Shown piece after piece: positions 55,542 to 64,000 of a DNA stretch of 64,000 nucleotides. A program made the translations under genes and the position numbers. The notes under the pieces are model-generated. The model searched no databases, was not told the origin of the DNA, and was given only the letters and a program-made list of their open reading frames with translations. Origin of the DNA: Chrysopilus asiliformis. Lineage: Eukaryota > Arthropoda > Insecta > Diptera > Rhagionidae. The DNA is taken from positions 51,702,231 through 51,766,230 of the forward strand of contig OZ035962.1 of NCBI GenBank assembly GCA_964034945.1. The letters run 5' to 3'. Within the stretch, counting starts at the first letter, position 1, and each line of letters begins with the position of its first letter.

Positions 55542-58500
55542 GTTTTTCAGTGAAAGTTTAAACTCCGTTTAACAGGCGATAAAGTTTAAACTGCCGTTTA
55601 ACACGAAATTGTGTTTTTCAATGACAGTTTATCTCTAACCAAAAGTTTAAACGGAGTTTAACTTAAACGGCCATGGATGAGGGTTTAAACTGCAGTTTTT
55701 TCAAAACTTTTTTGTCATTTGTAGATCCACGAAGAATAAAACACATAAAAATGTGTAGCGAACCGTGATTTCGATGAGCAGCGTGTCAGAAAAAAAAAGG
55801 TTGAAAATCCCTGCCTGAACACGCGCTTCGAAATTTCGACTTAAATAATAAAATTCTATAACTGCCCAGCAACAAGAAAAATTTTCCTCAACAAAGAAAA
55901 ATCCTTGTTGGAATAACGGCTTAAACTTTATCAATGCTATTGACAAAATCTCGGACAAAATTTTTTTTTAGCATCACAAAATTCAATAAAAACTTTTCAT
56001 TGAATTTCGGCTACACGTGTTTAAAATTCCATATTGATCTATTGTTGCTACTTGCTGCAAAAATTCAATAGACAATTCATCTATTGAATCCTTGGTGCAC
56101 GTGCATAACTGTCCGAATTCGATTATCGATCGCTGTTGCTGAACGATCGGGAGTTGCTGTTTTACTTTGATTACGTCCAGTTGGACATTTTATTTATTTT
56201 TTTTCTTTAAAATTTCGTCGGCCGGATTTAATTTTTTTTTGGATAATTTAAAATTAGTATATTTTTTTTTGTTTTCGAAAGTGGAAAAAATCGAATTTTT
56301 TTTAACATTAAAAAGAAAAGCAAAAGTGAGGAAAAACAGAAACAAATCGAAAGGAAAATATTAGATACACAAGAAAAATGTTAATTTAAAACAATAGTTA
56401 TTTAATTACTAATAAGAAAAAAAAATGGTTAAAATAAAGTTTTTTTTTTGAAATATAATTGTGTAAAGTGAATTCAATTAAAACAAAAATTTTCTACGAA
56501 AGACTACTAATTAATCCCAAAATATCACAAATTTATCACAGTTCTTTTTTTTTAAATCTAAAAATGCTTAACATAAATGAGCAAAACGACAAACAAAATA
56601 AATAACAGATTAAAAAAATATATATTAGTGATAAAATTTTTTTTTAATAAAAGTTGAATAAATAACAAGATCGACGAAAAATACATAAAACAGCAAAAAC
56701 ATTTTAAAATCCGGCAATATCCTTTCATTAAACACACACACATCAATCAGTTATCGTTTTAATTTTATTTATCATTTTCATCAGTCATTTACAAGAAACA
56801 TTTTTTTTAAATCAATTTAACGACATTTAAATTCATTTCCATATACATTTTACATACATTTATACAAATTTCACTAAAAGAAAAAGAACGTGAAAAAAAG
56901 TGAAATTAAATTAAACAAACACAATAAAAACCAAATATCACAAAAATTATCACAGTTCGAAAATTATCACAAAATATCACAGACAAAAAAAAAACGCGAT
57001 TAAAATTTAGTTGCTTACATCATAGTTAAGTGAACTTTCTTTTTTTGATTAAAACTATTAAACAAAAATAAATGAAAACTACAAAAAAACAATAGCTAAA
57101 ATTTGATAAAAGTGAAACAAGGACGACAAAACCATTTTTTGTTAAATAAATAATTAAGTGGACGACAAATATATAACATAATCCAATAAAATAACATTAA
57201 ACATCAAAACGGTAAACAAGTTTAAAATCTGTCAGTGAAATTTCATCATACACACACATTTCATCACACATCATCAACACACACCCACACTCGTCAGCTT
57301 TCATCCAGTTCATCATTCAAACAGCATTTCAATTCATCAATTCATCCATCATTTTCATCATTCATTTACAACATTTATCCGTCATTTTCATTCAACATTT
57401 CATACATCCTTGCGCACAAACATTATAATTCCGCCAGTAAGTACATTGAATATTATGTTCACTAACATGCAACAACATTTCTACACAATTTCGTCAACAT
57501 AAAACACGCAACATATATTTGGCGTCAGACACGAATACATTCGTCAACATTCAAAATTTATTCATGCGGACGGCATGCAACGTTGTAACATAAATAACAA
57601 ATACCGTAAACTCATGCGGACGACATACAACGCATAAACATAAATTCGACGCATACATTCGATTCATGCGGACGGCATGCAATTCACCAACACATTAACA
57701 ATACATGCAACTTTATCTTACAATATTTTCTCATGCAACATTCATTCCAACATTTTACTTTCGTGCAACATGTATAAATAACCATAAAATCAACATTCAA
57801 ATTATTCATGCGGACGGCATGTAATTCACCAACATAACAACAACTACAATCAACATTATCACACTATAATCAACATTCAACAATTACAAAATTTTAAAAA
57901 GCTACGAACTAAAAGATAAATAAATAAAAAAATGGACAATTTACTAACAATAAGATTTAAGTTTAAAATTTTTTTTTGTAAATATCACAGATAATTATCA
58001 CATTTTCAAATTACATTTAGTTTTCAGAATATCTGTTGTAAATTAGAATAAGAATCTTAGTTAGATTTAGAACGGCCAATTTTAGTTTAGATAGGAAATG
58101 AATTTTTGTAGATTGTGTATCTATTTTTTTTTTAATAGAGTATTTCAAATTAAAAAGCTTTCGATCTTTCATTTTTTTTCTCAATTTTTTTTTTTGTAAT
58201 ATAAATTTGAATGTTTTAGTTTTCGCTGAAGATGAAAAAGTCGATATTTTCTTTTTTTAAATTTCATGAGCGAATTTTGAAGATGATTTGGTAAGCTTTG
58301 GTTAGAGGAAGATAGGGTGAAAGCACCGAACGAGGACAAGCAAGACAACGATGGGTTGAGTTTCAATTTTTGATTTTGTTTTTGTCGCATAAATAGGGGT
58401 TGATAGAGATGAGGCTTCTCTTTCAACACGGTTTAGGTAACATTCCTGAAAGGGGTGGGCGAGCCTTCTGTCATCTTCTTCAATAAATTTTATTCTTTCT

Positions 58501-58631
58501 CTTCTTTTTCTTTTTGTAGCATAACTCTCTTCTTTTGTTACCCCTCCGGCGGTTACCTCGAGTGATGAGGGGCCTAAGAACCCCTCTTCTCCAGTTGCTC
58601 GGCCGCCCCCATATTTGCATACCACCTTATT
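55542..58631. other. AT-rich non-coding region with CATGCGGACGGCATG hairpins
   Basis: 55545-55690 has several copies of agtttaaac / gtttaacnn, possibly a MITE end. 56160-57230 is A/T-rich with no gene. 57235-57420 is almost free of G on the plus strand (catcattcatttacaac style). 57563-57821 contains four copies of the stem-loop CATGCGGACGGCATG or a variant. 58180-58631 has open frames on the minus strand that I do not recognise. Confidence 0.4.
57563..57821 (+). repeat. Four dispersed CATGC-GGACG-GCATG stem-loops
   Basis: Positions 57563, 57613 (variant), 57665 and 57807. Each has 5 bp arms CATGC/GCATG around GGACG and is preceded by 'ttat' or 'ttc'. Irregular spacing of about 50 to 140 bases. 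Confidence 0.6.
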
Positions 58632-58859
58632 GTGTGGAATCTGAAAGAGTAACACCCCCACGACCCGCCTCTCCGAGCTAGCCCAGGTATGCAGTTACTC
58701 TACGCGGATTCCGCACCGTACAGTATGCAGGTCGTGAGCGAGGCGTCACGGCTGCACCATGCTGTACAGTGTTCACCACAATAAATGGCGCCCAACGTGG
58801 GGCAAAGTCGGATAGTGCTTCAAAAATTTTTTTTTCCTCTTTTTTTTACTCTTTTTTCT
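58632..58859 (+). repeat. LTR plus tRNA-Lys primer site, copy 1
   Basis: LTR of about 148 bp from TGTGTGGAATCTG to GTTCACCACA, then TGGCGCCCAACGTGGGGC at 58784, exactly the complement of the tRNA-Lys(1,2) 3' end, then a T-rich leader. It is repeated at 59647-59874. In the second copy the primer site begins TAGCGCCC, one mismatch. Within the LTR, gagtaac/gttactc and ggaatc/gattcc can pair. Confidence 0.8.
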
Positions 58860-59646
58860 AAAACAAAACTGTGTAATGGGCTTAGGACAGTTGTGGTAAC
58901 CATGTCCTTTTTGGTCGCAATTCCAGCACGTCCAAGAGCTGTGGTCTTGCCTAGCGGGAGTGAAATTGAATTGACGACGATCTATGGCTTCTACATGATC
59001 CTCGTAACTATTTTCGGGACTATACGCACCATTTAGTTCATTCACATGTCTTGGGTCATATCGCGATTGGCTAATTCGCAGCTCAGAAAGATACCGCTCG
59101 CCTTTTCGACAGATATCTCGAAACTCGTTTAATGTGGTTATCCTAGACGAAAATATCATAGTGGCCAAGCGTTGTTGAACATTTTTCTTTAGGGTCAACA
59201 CCAATTCTTCTTCTGGCATCGGATTACGCATTTTGAAAAGCAAAGATCTAACGGAACGTAGAAAATCGTCAATGCTTTCCCTAGGTCCTTGTTTTCGTTC
59301 AAGAATGGAACGTATAATTTCGTGATCGGTAACCAACGTTTGAAATTGACTTCGGAGCGCAGATTTTAACATGGGCCAATCAGGACGTCGATTTTCCCGA
59401 ATAAACTGCCAATACCATTGAGCAGCTTGATCTGCCAACAATAGATGAAAGTGGCGAGCAAGGTACTCATTGGAAAGTCCGTCTGTTTCGCTCAAAATTT
59501 CGACCCGAAAGATTAGATCTTCGACTGTCATTCCCGAGTCTGACCCGTCGAATCGAATTCCCCACTTGGTCATCGGATTCCTCCATCTGAACCTTTCTTC
59601 CCCGTCTCTCATTCTTGGAGGAGATGGGTCTCTATTAATTGGTGGT
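58860..59646 (-). pseudogene. Inverted gag copy of the right-hand element
   Basis: The minus strand encodes the same Gag core as 61222-62000: RFRWRNPMTKWGIRFDGSDS through WTCWNCDQKGHGYHNC. By eye the proteins agree throughout the shared part, except that this copy has Trp (TGG) where the plus-strand gag has a TAG at 61292. It ends abruptly at both LTR-leader copies; after ITQFCF the frame runs into leader sequence. A 787 bp inverted duplicate located between two direct LTR-leader copies. Confidence 0.85.
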
Positions 59647-59874
59647 GTGTGGAATCTGAAAGAGTAACACCCCCACGACCCGCCTCTCCGAGCTAGCCCA
59701 GGTATGCAGTTACTCTACGCGGATTCCGCACCGTACAGTATGCAGGTCGTGAGCGAGGCGTCACGGCTGCACCATGCTGTACAGTGTTCACCACAATAAA
59801 TAGCGCCCAACGTGGGGCAAAGTCGGATAGTGCTTCAAAAATTTTTTTTCCTCTTTTTTTTACTCTTTTTTCTA
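59647..59874 (+). repeat. LTR plus primer site, copy 2
   Basis: Nearly identical to 58632-58859. The primer site reads TAGCGCCCAACGTGGGGC, with TAG for TGG at its first codon-like position. It precedes the intact-orientation gag-pol. Confidence 0.8.
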
Positions 59875-60628
59875 TTTGAAGAAGGCAACACGTCTCAATG
59901 TAATGTTCCAAGTCGAAGGGCTGGAAAACGTATCATTATGGTCACAGGCTTTTGAACGGCCGCCTTAAGACTAAGCAATGCATTGAATTCGTGGAAATGG
60001 AGTCGAACGATATAATCGGGGCTGAGACATTGATGTGACTTATTGTCTGCGAGGATCGCAACATCAATCCGCTCATGAAAATATAATTCTAGAGATCTTA
60101 TACTAGGTATAATCTCCCCATTTTTTTTTGACAGTAAAGATGGTATTTGTTATTTTCAATCGATCAAATAGTGGCTGACAATTTTCTCAGGATATTTTTC
60201 TGAAAAATTCGCTACTGGCAGCTTGATTGAATCTAACAAAGGCTATCCCATTTAACTATACTTAAAATTTTGTTATTAAATACATTAATACTTTGGAGTT
60301 GTTTTGCTTGTCTTACATCGAATTGCTGAATCCTTATTTTCCTCTAATATATCATGATAGATTGAAACACAAGAAAAAAAAATTATATTTAAACAGTATC
60401 GACTAGTTCTATACTTTGCACTTTAGTTTTTCTATATTGATGCGTTATATTTTTCGAAATTTTGCTTCAATAATTTAAATCGATTAATAATATCGATCAC
60501 ATCGATATTTATTTTCCAATTCATTTAATTTTTGCTTTTTATTTTTTTTTTTGTCGGAGAATTCGCATCCGATAATTCCTAGTCGTTTCCATTTTTTTTA
60601 TTAACGAAGTTTTTATTTTAAAAAAAAA
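59875..60628 (+). other. Leader region of the right-hand gypsy element
   Basis: About 750 bp from the LTR-leader to the gag ATG at 60629, AT-rich, with tcgattaataatatcgat and similar ATCGAT repeats near 60480-60510. No gene recognised. Confidence 0.5.
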
Positions 60629-62101
60629 ATGTATCATACACCAACGACTAGAGGAGGCGCGAAACCAAAAACTTCGCACAGAATTCTCAGATCGAATAGC
60701 AACAATCCGAACAATCCTTCCGTAGAACAAAACCTTAATTTGTCATTACCTACAATTCAAGAACAAAATCTTACACCGAGAAATGTTTCAAGTCAAAACC
60801 TTGAAAACGCTCAACTCGGTGAGCAAAGAGCAATCCATCGTACCATCGAAAGGGTTCGACAGCAGCTTCACTTTGACGATCTCGCAGGAGCTGCGTCATT
60901 TGTCGATAAACCACGAAATTTAGATCTCCCTCCACCTTACCCGGCACAAACACCAGACAGTTTCGGTAGTGCAACTAACAACTTGGCTTGGGATCCTACT
61001 TTCGATCAAGTTCCAAATCGAAACTATAACCTAGCCAGGGATGATCGTTTCACAGCCTATCAAAAACAACTCGACGACCAGCGTGCGTTAATTCAACAGC
61101 TCCAGGACGAGCTACGAAGAAGGAATGCACCACAAAGACCTCAGGACTTTCCTCTCCCTCTAAACCCTCAAGGAGCCGAAGTTCCCCAGGGAAGATTCTC
61201 CATTCCACCACCACCAATTAATAGAGACCCATCTCCTCCAAGAATGAGAGACGGGGAAGAAAGGTTCAGATGGAGGAATCCGATGACCAAGTAGGGAATT
61301 CGATTCGACGGGTCAGACTCGGGAATGACAGTCGAAGATCTAATCTTTCGGGTCGAAATTTTGAGCGAAACAGACGGACTTTCCAATGAGTACCTTGCTC
61401 GCCACTTTCATCTATTGTTGGCAGATCAAGCTGCTCAATGGTATTGGCAGTTTATTCGGGAAAATCGACGTCCTGATTGGCCCATGTTAAAATCTGCGCT
61501 CCGAAGTCAATTTCAAACGTTGGTTACCGATCACGAAATTATACGTTCCATTCTTGAACGAAAACAAGGACCTAGGGAAAGCATTGACGATTTTCTACGT
61601 TCCGTTAGATCTTTGCTTTTCAAAATGCGTAATCCGATGCCAGAAGAAGAATTGGTGTTGACCCTAAAGAAAAATGTTCAACAACGCTTGGCCACTATGA
61701 TATTTTCGTCTAGGATAACCACATTAAACGAGTTTCGAGATATCTGTCGAAAAGGCGAGCGGTATCTTTCTGAGCTGCGAATTAGCCAATCGCGATATGA
61801 CCCAAGACATGTGAATGAACTAAATGGTGCGTATAGTCCCGAAAATAGTTACGAGGATCATGTAGAAGCCATAGATCGTCGTCAATTCAATTTCACTCCC
61901 GCTAGGCAAGACCACAGCTCTTGGACGTGCTGGAATTGCGACCAAAAAGGACATGGTTACCACAACTGTCCTAAGCCCATTACACAGTTTTGTTTTAGCT
62001 GTGGAATGAAAAAGGTCGTAAAGAAAGACTGTCCAAAGTGCGGTGGGGGAAACTTAGTGAGGGGCGAGGCGAAGAACGAAGCTTCTCGCCCCAATCAATA
62101 A
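60629..62101 (+). pseudogene. Gag of the right-hand Ty3/gypsy element, one nonsense codon
   Basis: From ATG 60629. The N-terminal region is Gln/Pro-rich with a coiled coil (YQKQLDDQRALIQQLQDELR). The capsid shows LARHFHLLLADQAAQWYWQF and FLRSVRSLLFKMRNPMPEEE. A CCHC knuckle, CWNCDQKGHGYHNC, is followed by a second Cys cluster (CFSCG, CPKCG). A TAG at 61292-61294 (accaagtagggaatt) interrupts the frame; the inverted copy has TGG. It ends at 62099-62101 and overlaps pol by about 60 bases in another frame. Confidence 0.85.
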
Positions 62102-64000
62102 AACTTCTCGATCCAAATTCATCAAATTCAAACTTACCTGATAGTGTCCAAAATATCCCAAATGTGACGATTTTAAAAAGACCAAACCCAGACTTACCTG
62201 ATATACCTAAAATGAAACCTGAACAAAAGAGTTTACATCAACGAAAAGCCGAGTACGCTGAAGCTAGATACCGTATTTTCCATTCGGAAAGCTTTTCGAT
62301 CTCCAAGAAAAAGAGACGCTCAGCAGAAAGGATACGGACTTGGTACAAAAATCTTTTGAGAAAGAAAGAAGCGTTAGTGTCGTCAATAGTTACGGTAACT
62401 GGTGATTTACGTCCGCACGCTCAAGTCGTGGTTAATGGCCATCCCTTCGTCGGTTTATTAGATTCCGGCGCTAGCATTAGTTGCTTGGGAAAGGATGCGT
62501 TAGAAGCCATAAAGAATCTCGGACTTAAACTATCTAAATTAAATTCGAGCTTGAAAACGGCGGACGGACGATCGCAAAAGGTTTTCGGTTACGTGAAAGC
62601 TAGCATAACTTTTCGCGGTGAAACAAAAGAAATACCTCTTTATGTAGTACCAAGTTTAAGTCAAACTCTGTATTTGGGAATAGATTTTTGGCATCTCTTC
62701 GATATATTGCCAAAAAGTATCAGCGAGATTGCGGATGATGGCGAAAAACCTGGTGAAGAATATCATTCGTTGTCAATTGATCAGCGACGAAGCTTACAGA
62801 CGGTAGTAGATTCTTTTCCCTCTTGCGAAAAGCTCGGATTGGGCAAAACAACGCTCGAGGAGCATACTATTGATGTGAACAGCGCTGTTCCCATCAAACA
62901 GCGACATTATCCGATATCACCGGCAGTACAAAAGTTGATGGACGAGGAACTAGATAGAATGTTAGCGCTCGGGGTGATCGAGGAAAGCGTCAGTCCATGG
63001 AATTCGCCTGTTGTGCTTGTCCGGAAGCCTGGCAAAGTTCGTCTTTGCCTGGATTCCAGAAAGCTCAACAGTGTTACGGTAAAAGACGCCTATCCTCTCC
63101 CCCACATCGACGGTCTCCTTAGTCGATTAGAGGATACGCGCTACATTTCTAGTCTAGATCTCAAAGACGCCTTCTGGCAAATTCCTCTTGAGACCAAGTC
63201 TCGAGAGTTGACAGCATTCACAGTGCCAGGTCGACCTTTGTATCAATTTACGGTGATGCCGTTTGGATTATGCAATGCGCCGCAGCGCATGTGTCGATTG
63301 ATGGACAAAGTTATGTCGGTTCTACCCAGCGATCTACGAAGGTTCGTCTCCGTATATCTTGATGACTTACTTATCATCTCACATCTCACTTTGAACTTCA
63401 TTTACGTCTGCTATCGGAAGTTGGCAAGTGTTTGCGTCGAGCGAACCTTACCATTAACTTGAAAAAAAGCTTTTTCTGCAAAAAGGAACTAAAGTACCTC
63501 GGATTTATCGTTGGAGACGGATCTCTTAAGACCGATGCGTCGAAGGTGGCTGCAGTGGCCGAATTTCCGGTGCCGAAAACGGTAAAACAGATTCGCCGAT
63601 TCCTCGGTATGACCGGATGGTACCGGAGATTCGTGCCGAGTTACTCCAGTCTGGCAGCACCTATTACGGATTGCCTGAAGAAAAACGTTTCCGGTTTTCA
63701 ATGGACGGTTGACGCCCAGCTTTCTTTCGAGAAGCTTAAGGAAGCTCTCATCTCTGCACCTGTTTTTGTCACACCTGACTTTTCCAAACCCTTCACGATC
63801 TCTTGCGATGCCAGTACCACAGGAGTTGGAGGAGTTTTGAGCCAGGTCGGTGAGGATGGTGAAGAGCGGCCCATCGCGTATGTGTCACAGAAGCTAAATG
63901 CAGCACAGCGTAATTATAGTATCACCGAACTTGAGTGTTACGCTGCTGTAATCTGCGTGAAAAGGTTTCGGCCATACGTTGAGGGGTTGCCCTTCACCAT
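62038..64000 (+). pseudogene. Pol of the right-hand Ty3/gypsy element, partial
   Basis: Protease LLDSGASISCLG (about 140), PR-RT linker LYLGIDFWHLFDI, RT motifs VRLCLDSRKLNSVTV, SSLDLKDAFWQIPL (about 370) and VYLDDLLIIS (about 440). A slip near 63385 then changes frame. The reading continues as KYLGFIVGDGS, RRFLGMTGWYRRFVP and RNase H ISCDASTTGVGGVLS to the window edge. So the 474-codon ORF ends at 63462 only because of the slip. RNase H is cut by the window end; integrase and 3' LTR lie beyond. Confidence 0.85.

Noticed and set aside
58773..59612. Independent minus-strand gag gene using the ATG at 59612
   Set aside because: Both ends break off at LTR-leader copies and it matches the plus-strand gag; it is an inverted fragment.

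Overview
This window is repeat-rich eukaryotic DNA, most likely from a dipteran insect. It is AT-rich, with no operons and no convincing host gene. Nearly all coding sequence belongs to transposable elements. A dipteran fits the (GTCY)n-bearing mini-me/DINE-like repeats, a THAP/P-superfamily transposase, a Penelope-like element, Tc1, hAT and Helitron-like DNA and several Ty3/gypsy lineages. Species assignment would need a database search.

Layout. 1-1967: 3' end of an LTR retroelement (polypurine tract plus LTR) joined to a Ty3/gypsy integrase C-terminus, with an antisense ORF running off the left edge. 4403-5550: a frameshifted arthropod repeat-family gene. 6139-9290: mini-me-like repeats, a foldback and a ~120 bp satellite. 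9515-13847: a P-superfamily transposase gene broken by two copies of a TIR element (here 'Z'), an inverted THAP exon and a small MITE. 14.2-18.7 kb: palindromes, a 121 bp tandem repeat, a truncated ZMYM-type hAT gene, more mini-me-like copies and a hAT MITE with an 8 bp TSD. 19022-34667: a Tc1 element expanded to about 15.6 kb by nested insertions. These include a hAT element with a 622-codon, one-intron transposase that looks intact, and a young LTR element (29538-33898) whose LTRs differ at one position. 34.7-38.7 kb: a foldback and a Penelope-like element interrupted by a TTA-flanked transposon. 38.8-40.9 kb: a 339 bp satellite, a minisatellite, a G-rich strand and an (AC)n(AT)n tract. 41-55.5 kb: a degenerate Ty3/gypsy element whose gag is split by a MITE and by an 8.46 kb Helitron-like insertion full of satellites, tRNA-like segments and a 2.3 kb tandem duplication. 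58.6-64.0 kb: a Ty3/gypsy element with a tRNA-Lys-type primer site, a duplicated LTR-leader and an inverted gag copy. It runs off the right edge.

How the parts relate. Several insertions can be dated relative to each other, because removing the insert plus one target duplication restores the host frame (P transposase, Tc1 transposase, gypsy gag twice). The most unusual observations are the THAP exon probably flipped by recombination between transposon TIRs, the inverted gag able to form a hairpin with the sense gag, and the ~78 bp motif shared by the hAT subterminal regions and the Helitron-region satellites.
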